Positions 56,930 to 64,000 of a stretch of 64,000 nt of DNA are shown here, piece by piece. The stretch spans positions 372,001 to 436,000 of the forward strand of contig NZ_JAMQPV010000001.1 of assembly GCF_026151395.1 (NCBI RefSeq). Reading direction: 5' to 3'. The DNA comes from Leptospira limi. GTDB lineage: Bacteria; Spirochaetota; Leptospiria; Leptospirales; Leptospiraceae. The position numbers were made by a program, and so were the translations under genes. Numbering within the stretch: position 1 is the stretch's first letter; each line of letters begins with the position of its first letter. The notes below the pieces were generated by a model. It searched no databases. It was not told where the DNA came from and was given only the letters and a program-made list of their open reading frames with translations.

Positions 56930-57280
56930 TTAGTTAGAGTAAAAAATCTCGATTAAATTTTGACTTGGATCAGCAAAGGTAAGGCTTTCTCCAGAATCGG
57001 TTCCCTCAGGTCCCTTGATAATCTTTACATTCTTTTCTTCTAATTCGCTGATTGCTTCTGTAAAATCATCCACATCCATCACAAAACTAAGGATAGGAAG
57101 AGATCGGTCGGAAACTTCTGCTTTCACCAAACGAATTCGGAACGAATCGAGAGAAAGAATTGCCTCAGTAGCCTTCTTTGTCTCCACTTCGAAGTCAAAA
57201 ATGTCCCGGTAAAAATCGATAGAGGTGTCGAGTTGGGAGACGGGGATACTGACGTGGCCAATGCCTTCTACAATAATCAT
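56930..57280 (-). CDS. VOC/glyoxalase-family protein
   Basis: The 116-residue protein has the paired beta-alpha-beta-beta-beta pattern of the vicinal oxygen chelate fold: GHVSIPVSQLDTSIDFYRDI at the start and SLTFADPSQNLIEIFYSN at the end. His9 and the C-terminal Glu in LIEIF are the likely metal ligands. The reaction is unknown; methylmalonyl-CoA epimerase, glyoxalase and resistance proteins share the fold. Confidence 0.83.
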   Translation of the reverse strand: MIIVEGIGHVSIPVSQLDTSIDFYRDIFDFEVETKKATEAILSLDSFRIRLVKAEVSDRSLPILSFVMDVDDFTEAISELEEKNVKIIKGPEGTDSGESLTFADPSQNLIEIFYSN

Positions 57281-57419
57281 AATGGAATTACACCTTCGTG
57301 AACTTTTCTGTCATCATGCTTGAAAAAGCGGCTTTGTCGAGAAAAAAGCAATTTCCTTCCAACAAACTCGCCTGTAAAATTTGAATTCCAATTCCAAGAT
57401 AGGAAAAAAGAATCAAATT

Positions 57420-57884
57420 ATGAAAGTATTTCGGATTTCACTCCTCATTTTAGCCATTTTCGCCCAATCCTGCAAAGAAGAAGTCGTTCCCTTCTCGCCA
57501 AACCATGAAAAACTAGTGGAAACAGTTTTTGCGAAAAACCAAACAATCTTAGAAGAATATTTGAAAGAAAATCCAATGCCGACTTGGAAAGAATTTTCTG
57601 AATCGGTTCAAAGTTTGGGTACAACTGGCCATCCAAAATTAAAATCTTGGGCAGACCAGATTCTAACCAACATACCATCAAATGAGAGTGATTTAGAATC
57701 TAGTTATGAAAAAATTTCCAAAATCCAAGAAATATTGATTCAAATGAAAGCCGAGGTACCAAATCAATTGAAGTACAATCGATTTTATTGTCCAATGGTC
57801 GATAAATCATGGTTAATGACTGGGAAAGAAGTAAAAAATCCATATGCTCCTGAAATGAGAGATTGTGGAGAGTTGATGCAATAA
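57420..57884 (+). CDS. putative small lipoprotein
   Basis: The 154-residue protein from the ATG at 57420 has a lipoprotein signal (MKVFRISLLILAIFAQSC, Cys18). A TTG 39 bases upstream would not give a signal. AGGAAAAAAG lies upstream of the ATG. The mature part is helical and acidic, with two further cysteines near the C-terminus. No family is recognised. The next gene starts three bases after its stop. Confidence 0.68.
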   Translation: MKVFRISLLILAIFAQSCKEEVVPFSPNHEKLVETVFAKNQTILEEYLKENPMPTWKEFSESVQSLGTTGHPKLKSWADQILTNIPSNESDLESSYEKISKIQEILIQMKAEVPNQLKYNRFYCPMVDKSWLMTGKEVKNPYAPEMRDCGELMQ

Positions 57885-57887
57885 TCC

Positions 57888-58808
57888 ATGCCAAAATGCT
57901 TTTTAGGAACATCTCTATATGAAGCCTGCCCCCCAAGCTGCAGGCATTCATTCGTTAAACAAGACGTAGACGAAGATTGTATAGCCAAAAACAAACTAGA
58001 AGCATTTTTACAAGATAAAGTAACTTTCAAAATCGGTTTTTCCGCATTTTCACAAATTCCTGCAAAAAATTTAGAGAAATTTCTTTGGAACAACAAAGAC
58101 AACCTGGAACTAATCACTTATTTTTTATATATAGGTGAGCCAACTTTAGTACGTGAAATCATAGAATCATTTTCCAATCATACTTTAAGTTATTTATTTA
58201 AAGTTGATTTTGAAAATTATATGAATCTTCGCGAAACTCTAAAACGAGAAAAAACCATAAAACATATGTTTGATATTCGAAGTTTCAAATATTGGACCTT
58301 TGTTAGTTATTTACGAATTTGTGATTTGATTCAATATTTTGTTCGTTATTTGAAAGAACCAGAATATGCCTGTCAATTTTTAACTATCCTTCCATCCGAA
58401 GTTGTATCAAACTTAAACAAATACACTGGATTGGATTTTGAAGAAGAAAAATCGTTGTACACTGCCTTAGGAGATTCAATTTATGAACTTCCTTTACAAT
58501 CTCCCAAAATTTACGATCATATGATGCAATTATTTGCAGAGGATCCCGAAGTTTCCATTATTTTATCAACGATGGAAGAATTGGTTCGTCGTCAAAATTT
58601 AATTTTGGAAACAAGTTCCAAACTCACATCCTATATTTCTGATCATAGAATCGATAAATACTTTCAATATATTTTCTCTGAATTGAGTGGAATCGAAATT
58701 GGAACTGCCGAAGAAATATTAAATCAACTTTTAGAAAAAAAGATGATCACACCATCTCAAAAACGTATGATCATCGATTTTCTTGAAACTGGAAAATTAG
58801 AATTATAG
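57888..58808 (+). CDS. hypothetical protein with N-terminal cysteine cluster
   Basis: The 306-residue protein has cysteines at 4, 14, 18 and 31 in the first 31 residues, in the contexts PKCFL, EACPPSC and EDCIA, a possible metal site. The rest is helical, with no membrane segment. The C-terminus ends in a helix-turn-like LEKKMITPSQKRMIIDFLET. I do not recognise it. It is co-transcribed with the small lipoprotein upstream. Confidence 0.68.
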   Translation: MPKCFLGTSLYEACPPSCRHSFVKQDVDEDCIAKNKLEAFLQDKVTFKIGFSAFSQIPAKNLEKFLWNNKDNLELITYFLYIGEPTLVREIIESFSNHTLSYLFKVDFENYMNLRETLKREKTIKHMFDIRSFKYWTFVSYLRICDLIQYFVRYLKEPEYACQFLTILPSEVVSNLNKYTGLDFEEEKSLYTALGDSIYELPLQSPKIYDHMMQLFAEDPEVSIILSTMEELVRRQNLILETSSKLTSYISDHRIDKYFQYIFSELSGIEIGTAEEILNQLLEKKMITPSQKRMIIDFLETGKLEL

Positions 58809-58842
58809 TATAATCTAACTTTAGCTAGTTTTTCAAAATTAC

Positions 58843-60066
58843 CTATCCGGCAATTTTAATATTTTTTGCCAGATAAACACTAAACAATAAACTAAATACA
58901 GAAATCATTCCAACCAACTCATAATTCAAAAACTGTTGGTCGGATGTTTGCACTAAAATCAATCCAGCCACGTAAGATGCAGCTCCTGAAGCAATCTGTT
59001 GAATGGCAGAATTCACTGACATAAAACTCCCACGAATTCGTGGTTCGACAGCAGATGTTACCATCGCAAATGCAGGCACCATTCTTCCTGAAACTAAAAT
59101 CATAAAAACAGTTGTGATGACGAGAACGATAGGCAGAGAGGTTTTTGTTAAAGTAACAACTAATACGATGGGAATAATAGCCAATATTGATATAATTTGA
59201 TATACTTTTAACTTTCCAAACCTATCAGCTAGTTTTCCAATCAGACGACTTGTAAAAAAAGTAAATAAACCACCAAAAAAATATATATATGGCAATTCAT
59301 CTACCGCCAAACCAACATTAGATACCAAAAATGGACTTAAAAAAGGTATGATAGTAAATCCACCAAACATTAAAAAAACCATAAAAATAAAAGGTGCCAT
59401 ATGGTCTTTTTTAAGAAGCACTTCTTTGAGTGACTTTAGCTGGGATTGTTTTGGATGTTCATCAGAATCTAGATGATAACGGATTGCTGGTAATACCTTA
59501 TAACCGATCGGCAAAATCAAAAAACCTGCAATCGCTAAAGATAAAAACGGGAAATGCCATCCATACCGATTGGCTAAGGATAATCCAATTGGAATTCCAA
59601 TCACAGAGGCAACAGAAAAGGAACTCATCACCACTCCCGTTGCAGTTCCTCGTCTAAACACAGGAATGATATCTCCAATGATGGATAGAACAGTTGCTCC
59701 AATCATTCCTCCAAATCCTCCAGCAATGATCCTTGCAAAAAGAAAAAATGGATAGTTAGGAGCTACCGCACATAGTAAAGTTCCAAATGAAAAACCAAAA
59801 AATAATACGAGTAAACTAATTTTACGATCAAAGGAATCTAAAAACAATGCTCCAATTAATCCGAATACACCCGCACTGATTGAATAAGAAGATACAAGTA
59901 ATCCAAAAGCAGCAGAATTAATTTTGAAACTCTGCATAAAAACTGGTCCAAGTGGCATCATGATGACAAAATCCAGGATGTGCAAAAATTGGAGTGCGGC
60001 TAAAATAAAAATTATGGCTCTTTCTTTTTGGATGGTATGAAGCGGATGGGTAAGATGTTGGCTCAT
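58843..60066 (-). CDS. MFS transporter
   Basis: The 407-residue protein has 12 predicted membrane helices and the MFS signature in the 2-3 loop, GALFLDSFDRKISLL. A second copy-like motif, GKLADRFGKLKVYQ, sits in the 8-9 loop. The general look is that of drug/sugar efflux (AraJ/YdhP-type) carriers, but the substrate cannot be predicted. It is divergent from the SDR gene with an 87-bp gap. Confidence 0.87.
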   Translation of the reverse strand: MSQHLTHPLHTIQKERAIIFILAALQFLHILDFVIMMPLGPVFMQSFKINSAAFGLLVSSYSISAGVFGLIGALFLDSFDRKISLLVLFFGFSFGTLLCAVAPNYPFFLFARIIAGGFGGMIGATVLSIIGDIIPVFRRGTATGVVMSSFSVASVIGIPIGLSLANRYGWHFPFLSLAIAGFLILPIGYKVLPAIRYHLDSDEHPKQSQLKSLKEVLLKKDHMAPFIFMVFLMFGGFTIIPFLSPFLVSNVGLAVDELPYIYFFGGLFTFFTSRLIGKLADRFGKLKVYQIISILAIIPIVLVVTLTKTSLPIVLVITTVFMILVSGRMVPAFAMVTSAVEPRIRGSFMSVNSAIQQIASGAASYVAGLILVQTSDQQFLNYELVGMISVFSLLFSVYLAKNIKIAG

Positions 60067-60153
60067 AATACGAATATTGACCAGGTAGTCAAAATTGCCA
60101 AAACAAATTATTTAAGAATTGCCAAGTTTTCGAAACTGAAATAAATTTCTCAT

Positions 60154-60933
60154 ATGAAATATGCTTTAATTACAGGTGCATCGACAGGTCTCGGAAAAGA
60201 TTTTGCCCACTCATTGGCAAAAAAAGGTTATACTCCAATTTTGGTAGCAAGGAGTGCTGACAGACTCAAAAGCCTTGCTAGTGAACTCAAACAAAAGTAT
60301 GGATTGGAAGGAGTTGTCATCGCTGAAGATTTATCTCTACCGAATGCTGCGGAAAAAGTTTATAAAGCCGTTAAAAAATTAAAAATCAATGTTAATTGCC
60401 TGATTAACAATGCTGGTTATGGACTGAATGGCGAATTTCACAAAAATTCTTTTTCAGAAGAATCTAAAATGATCCAACTGAATGTGACAACTCTCGCAGA
60501 ATTATGCCATTTGTTTTTGCAAGACATGGTAACAAATAAAGAAGGTTATATTTTAAATGTAGCATCCACAGCTGCTTTTCAACCGGGCCCACTGATGACA
60601 AATTATTATGCTACAAAAGCATACGTACTGTCGTTGAGTGAAGGTCTTGCTGAAGAAGTAAAGGATTACGGAATAACAGTTTCATGTCTTTGTCCTGGTC
60701 CGACACGAACAGAATTTTTCGAAAGAGCCAATATGTCGGGAAGTAAGTTAGTCAAATCATCTTTTTTGGTAATGAATTCACAAGATGTTGTTGAGATCGG
60801 TTTAAACGCTTTGTTTGCAAAACGAGTAGTGAAGATTCCAGGATTCATTAACTTTTTGTTGGCAGAATCCGTTAGGATCACTCCCAGAATCATCATTCGT
60901 AAAATTGCAAAATCATTGAATAAAGTTGGATGA
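60154..60933 (+). CDS. short-chain dehydrogenase/reductase
   Basis: The 259-residue classical SDR has the cofactor motif TGASTGLG (7-14), NNAGYG (85-90), Ser138 and Tyr151-xxx-Lys155. An arginine after beta-2 (VARSADR) favours NADPH. The DltE/YqjQ-like subgroup is likely, with unknown substrate. Its stop overlaps the aminotransferase start region by 8 bp. Confidence 0.88.
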   Translation: MKYALITGASTGLGKDFAHSLAKKGYTPILVARSADRLKSLASELKQKYGLEGVVIAEDLSLPNAAEKVYKAVKKLKINVNCLINNAGYGLNGEFHKNSFSEESKMIQLNVTTLAELCHLFLQDMVTNKEGYILNVASTAAFQPGPLMTNYYATKAYVLSLSEGLAEEVKDYGITVSCLCPGPTRTEFFERANMSGSKLVKSSFLVMNSQDVVEIGLNALFAKRVVKIPGFINFLLAESVRITPRIIIRKIAKSLNKVG

Positions 60934-62128
60934 TTTGACCAAAGAACAATTCCACTTTTCGGATCGATTTGGTTTACTCGGTGATTTAAACACAGAGAAT
61001 CCAATTTACCAAATTAAAACAGAAAGAATCAAGTCTGGAAAACCAATCATAGATTTAGGAAATTCTAATCTTACAGAAATGGGATTAGAGTTTCCACCTT
61101 CTGTATTAACTCATATACTTTCTAATTTGAATTCTAGCATTTATGATCCAATAGCAGAAGGTTTAGAATCAACTCGGAATGAAATTAGTTCCATCTATCT
61201 AAATCGTGGATTCCAAGTAAGTGCTTCTAGTTTTCATTTAACAGCGAGTACATCGGAAGCATATTCATATCTGTTTAAATTGCTCACAAATCCAGGAGAT
61301 GAAGTATTAACCCCTAACCCAGGGTATCCATTATTTAGTTTTCTGATTGGATTAGAAAATTTAAAGGAAGTACATTACCAATTAAAAGAAAATCAAATTG
61401 ATGGTTCTTGGGTTTACGATGCTGAAACGATTGCGAATTCAATCAGTACCAAAACAAAACTCATTGTTTTGGTAAGTCCTTCGAATCCGACAGGATCCAA
61501 AACGACGGAAACCTTCTGGAAAAAATGGGAATCATTTGGCATTCAAATCCCAGTGATTGTTGACGAAGTGTTTGAATCCTATGATTTTTTTGGAGATTCA
61601 CATCACCTTCCCTCAAATCCAAATTTTCCACTTTTTGTTTGCAATGGTTTTTCCAAAATGTTAGCTTTGCCTCAAACCAAATTGGCTTGGATCCTCAATC
61701 TTTCTCCTGAACCAATCAAAACAGAAATCCAGAAAAAACTCAGCTTCATTTCAGATACTTACCTTTCGGTAAATTCCTTGGTCCAACTGGCAACTAAAGA
61801 ATTGTTACCATGGAAAACTATGGTTCAAAATCGCATTCGAACACGAATTATGCGAAACTATTCGATCTGTAAAGATTTAGTGAGCCATTTTTCCATCTGT
61901 AAAAAAGTTCACCCAATAGAAGCAGGTTGGTATTTTTTACTCGAGTTAAATCTCGATACAAAAGATGAGAAAATTGTTGGGGAAATTTTATTCAATACTG
62001 GCGTTTTATTCCATCCAGGTTCTTGGTATGGATTTTCGCATAACAGATGTATTCTTGTGATGTCTCTCGTTACGGAAGAAGAAATTTTAGAAAAAGGACT
62101 AAACTCTCTTCAGTCCTTTTTTAAATAA
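60926..62128 (+). CDS. class I/II pyridoxal-phosphate aminotransferase
   Basis: The 400-residue fold-type I enzyme has SPSNPTG (184-190), the cofactor aspartate in VDEVF (213) and the Schiff-base Lys244 in NGFSKMLALPQTKLAW. The usual Arg that binds the substrate carboxylate should lie near residue 375. The start is a TTG overlapping the SDR stop (a second TTG at 60935 is possible), since the next in-frame ATG is 50 codons on. The amino donor is not evident. Its end overlaps the convergent patatin gene by 19 bp. Confidence 0.85.
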   Translation: MDDLTKEQFHFSDRFGLLGDLNTENPIYQIKTERIKSGKPIIDLGNSNLTEMGLEFPPSVLTHILSNLNSSIYDPIAEGLESTRNEISSIYLNRGFQVSASSFHLTASTSEAYSYLFKLLTNPGDEVLTPNPGYPLFSFLIGLENLKEVHYQLKENQIDGSWVYDAETIANSISTKTKLIVLVSPSNPTGSKTTETFWKKWESFGIQIPVIVDEVFESYDFFGDSHHLPSNPNFPLFVCNGFSKMLALPQTKLAWILNLSPEPIKTEIQKKLSFISDTYLSVNSLVQLATKELLPWKTMVQNRIRTRIMRNYSICKDLVSHFSICKKVHPIEAGWYFLLELNLDTKDEKIVGEILFNTGVLFHPGSWYGFSHNRCILVMSLVTEEEILEKGLNSLQSFFK

Positions 62129-63078
62129 TTGATAATTTCTGATTTTTTAGCTAAAGCATCTGCCTTACCTAACTCAAAGGTCTCTCGAACCCCTTTTGGA
62201 TTGGTATAATCAAAAGAAGTGATGGGAAGTGGTTTGGATGGTGTAATGAGGAAAGTGCGAGCAAGTAAATCTGGATCCTTACCTACAATGGTATTTGACT
62301 CATAATGAATTCCAATGATTTTTGCCTTTGGCGCAAATGTTTCGATCATCATATTATTTGTGAGTCCACCATCGAGGTAATATTCATTGCCTACAGACTG
62401 AAAGTCTACAATCGGAGGAATGGATGAAGAATTTAGGATTAATTGTTCAATGGTTTCTGGATTTACAAAATCTTTCTCTGTGAAATCAACATCTTCCATA
62501 TTCCATTTTTTAATGATTTCGGCGGTACGATTTGCTGGAATCCCTTCAGACCTATCTCTATCATCTAAAATAAAGGCTCTTCCAGTTTCTGAAATCAACC
62601 TTGCTAATCGAAATTTATTTTTGAGTGAATCCTCTTTCGGATGGGCTTTCACAGAATGGATCCAAATTTTTGCACCCGATTCTAAGACACGATCAAAACG
62701 CATTCCAAATCGAATTGTGCGTCTATACATATCTTCATGAGGGAACGTTGATTCTCCTCTCAGTAAATTGGAAAAATGAAAATTACGTGAATTCCGTTTT
62801 GTGATTTCTTCGAAGTATTCAACAGACTCTTCTTCAGTTTGTGAGAGGATACAAAGTGCCATAGCAGCACCAGCAGAGACTCCTGATAATTCAGTAAAAC
62901 GAACTCCCCACTCACGTAAGGTTTTACCAACACCAAGCGCATAAAAAGCCTTACACCCACCACCAGCAATGGCAAGAGAAGCATCATACGTTGGAAAAAT
63001 CTTGACTAATGTTTGTAAAACTTGTTCACGCACACCCATAAATTCAGCTATCTCTAATCCCCTTCCCAACGAAAGCAT
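62110..63078 (-). CDS. patatin-like phospholipase
   Basis: The 322-residue protein has the patatin catalytic dyad. The oxyanion glycines are in IAGGGCKAFYALGV, the nucleophile Ser68 is in GVSAG and the aspartate is in LDGGLTNN (about residue 235). It is a soluble serine lipase/esterase acting on phospholipids. An extra N-terminal 30 residues precede the core. The gene overlaps the small exported protein upstream by 25 bp. Confidence 0.88.
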   Translation of the reverse strand: MLSLGRGLEIAEFMGVREQVLQTLVKIFPTYDASLAIAGGGCKAFYALGVGKTLREWGVRFTELSGVSAGAAMALCILSQTEEESVEYFEEITKRNSRNFHFSNLLRGESTFPHEDMYRRTIRFGMRFDRVLESGAKIWIHSVKAHPKEDSLKNKFRLARLISETGRAFILDDRDRSEGIPANRTAEIIKKWNMEDVDFTEKDFVNPETIEQLILNSSSIPPIVDFQSVGNEYYLDGGLTNNMMIETFAPKAKIIGIHYESNTIVGKDPDLLARTFLITPSKPLPITSFDYTNPKGVRETFELGKADALAKKSEIINYLKKD

Positions 63079-63338
63079 AGTGTATTGTTTTCTCCCAGAA
63101 ACCTGTCAAAATACAAACTCGCACGACAATCTTCTTCCGTTGCCAGAAAGAAGTCATACCCTCCAGCGGGGTATTTGATTTTACAACAACCTTTTTTGTC
63201 TTTTCGATCAGGTGGTTGCCTTACCGATTTATCTTGGCCTTTTAAGTCTCCAAGTGTTGGAGGTAATTCCTGCCTTGGGTCTGACCACAAGGTCGTTATT
63301 GTAACAAAGATCAGGAAAAAGGGTAAAGATGTACGCAT
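63054..63338 (-). CDS. small exported cysteine-containing protein
   Basis: The 94-residue protein from the ATG at 63338 has a signal peptide (MRTSLPFFLIFVTITTLWS). The short mature domain contains KGCCKIKYPAGGYDFFLA, DCRASLYFD and LCFRW, that is four cysteines likely in disulfides. A TTG nine bases upstream is the alternative start. It overlaps the patatin gene, so they are coupled. No family is recognised. Confidence 0.62.
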   Translation of the reverse strand: MRTSLPFFLIFVTITTLWSDPRQELPPTLGDLKGQDKSVRQPPDRKDKKGCCKIKYPAGGYDFFLATEEDCRASLYFDRFLGENNTLCFRWEGD

Positions 63339-63411
63339 TCTACACAAATAGACTGACCCCCAAAGGTTCCAGTTCTATGAATTTATAAAAATAGTGAATT
63401 CTGTTCAACCG

Positions 63412-63417
63412 TATAAT
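63412..63417 (+). promoter_or_regulatory. candidate -10 element upstream of the DUF898 gene
   Basis: A perfect TATAAT occurs about 90 bases before the ATG, without a good -35. Downstream, ATAGTG (63465-63470) and CACTAT (63482-63487) form an inverted repeat separated by 11 bases that could be an operator. Confidence 0.3.
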
Positions 63418-63505
63418 CTGTATTTCGAATCAATAGGAAATATTTTTCTTTACCCTTTTTGAACATAGTGGATACTCTGCACACTATTATCCATTGGGGA
63501 AATCA

Positions 63506-64000
63506 ATGAACAACACAAGACTACAATACCACGCCACTGGCGGACAACTCTTCATCTTATTTTTGAAGAATATGTTTCTCACAGTAGTGACTTTGGGGAT
63601 TTATAGCTTTTGGGCTCGTACCAACGTTCAAAAGTTTATGGCTGAAAATTTAGAATGGGCTGGAGAACGGTTTTCGTTTCACGGAACAGGAAAAGAACGT
63701 TTCATAGGCTTTTTAAAAGCAGCAGGAATTTTTATCGTATTATACATCGCAATCATGATCATCCTGTGGATTGCCAATAAAATCCCTGTCCCTTACTTTG
63801 CTACGATCATTGGTATCGTATTGTACATTGGAGTTATTTTAGCATTAGTTCCGATCATCATTGTTGGTAGCCGAAAATACATTACTTCACGCACTGGATA
63901 TCGTAACCTTCGGTTTGGTTTTGATGGAAAGATCTTAGAAGTTGCAAAACTTTATGGAAAAGGAATTCTTTTAACGATTGTTACTTTAGGAATTTATTAC
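63506..64000 (+). CDS. DUF898 (YjgN-like) membrane protein (partial)
   Basis: The frame is open for 165 codons from the ATG at 63506 to the right edge, so the C-terminus is missing. The N-terminus YHATGGQLFILFLKN, followed by TVVTLGIYSFWARTNVQKF, is the DUF898 repeat. A second copy begins near the window end (FDGKILEVAKLYGKGILLTI). Several membrane helices lie between. The function of the family is unknown. Confidence 0.83.
   Translation, partial: MNNTRLQYHATGGQLFILFLKNMFLTVVTLGIYSFWARTNVQKFMAENLEWAGERFSFHGTGKERFIGFLKAAGIFIVLYIAIMIILWIANKIPVPYFATIIGIVLYIGVILALVPIIIVGSRKYITSRTGYRNLRFGFDGKILEVAKLYGKGILLTIVTLGIYY

Noticed and set aside
1..64000. tRNA, rRNA, CRISPR, IS element or prophage
   Set aside because: No cloverleaf, direct repeat-spacer series, transposase motif or terminal inverted repeats were noticed in any gap or coding region.

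Overview
The window looks like a chromosomal segment of a Leptospira species. The protein-level G+C is low, the flagellar cluster is spirochaetal in style, there are many spirochaete-type lipoproteins, several families (PilZ-like/DUF1577-type proteins, Do-like PDZ protease pairs, Mpo1-like and DUF1289 proteins) are typical of leptospires, and TTG/GTG starts are frequent. I see no insertion sequence, prophage, CRISPR array, rRNA or tRNA. About 63 genes fill nearly all of the sequence, and no gene-free stretch exceeds 300 bases. The longest gap, 8768-9046, carries what may be a decayed reading frame.

Layout. 1-4.9 kb (minus): a membrane protein with a voltage-sensor-like helix, cut by the window edge, and a fused B12-dependent acyl-CoA mutase/G-protein chaperone (icmF). 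4.9-8.8 kb: envelope lipid genes (PlsC-like acyltransferase, PAP2 phosphatase, polysaccharide flippase). 9-13.7 kb (minus): a receiver/anti-sigma-kinase fusion, then a three-gene operon of an exported protein, a Do-like serine protease and a catalytically empty relative. 13.9-17.9 kb: a rhodanese without catalytic cysteine, a GH31 lipoprotein close to sulfoquinovosidases, and a metallophosphoesterase. 17.8-23.5 kb (minus): OsmC and DUF374 genes, then the motility operon flgN-flgK-flgL-fliW-csrA. 23.5-26.5 kb: small conserved genes and aat.

26.5-36.3 kb (plus) is a signalling block: PilZ-like protein, small membrane proteins around an ECF sigma factor, a PhoB/PhoR-like two-component pair, argJ, and two coupled PP2C/SpoIIE-type proteins of which one looks inactive. 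36.3-39.4 kb: M50-like peptidase, UDP-xylose-synthase-like SDR and a stand-alone transhydrogenase subunit (pntAA), closed by a strong terminator. 39.4-45.4 kb (minus): lipid A-type acyltransferase, PAP2 phosphatase and hisS in a tight operon, then a PilZ-like gene and an OmpA/PD40 envelope protein. 45.5-64 kb: a divergent folP-like gene, TPR proteins, rlpA, a large membrane PP2C/TPR regulator, dcd, crotonase, several lipoproteins and unknowns, an MFS transporter, SDR, aminotransferase, patatin and a DUF898 protein cut by the right edge.

Themes that connect the genes are envelope lipid and lipid A remodelling (three acyltransferases, two PAP2 enzymes, flippase), stress/partner-switching signalling (RsbW-like kinase domain, several RsbU/SpoIIE-type phosphatases, ECF sigma factor) and motility control through FliW/CsrA. 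I did not find one clearly new multi-gene defence or mobile system. The most interesting observations are the GH31 enzyme with an altered sulfonate pocket and a hairpin across its start codon, the ECF sigma factor whose conserved N-terminus lies upstream of any normal start codon, and several enzyme-like proteins that have lost key residues. All family assignments come from reading motifs; no database search was run.
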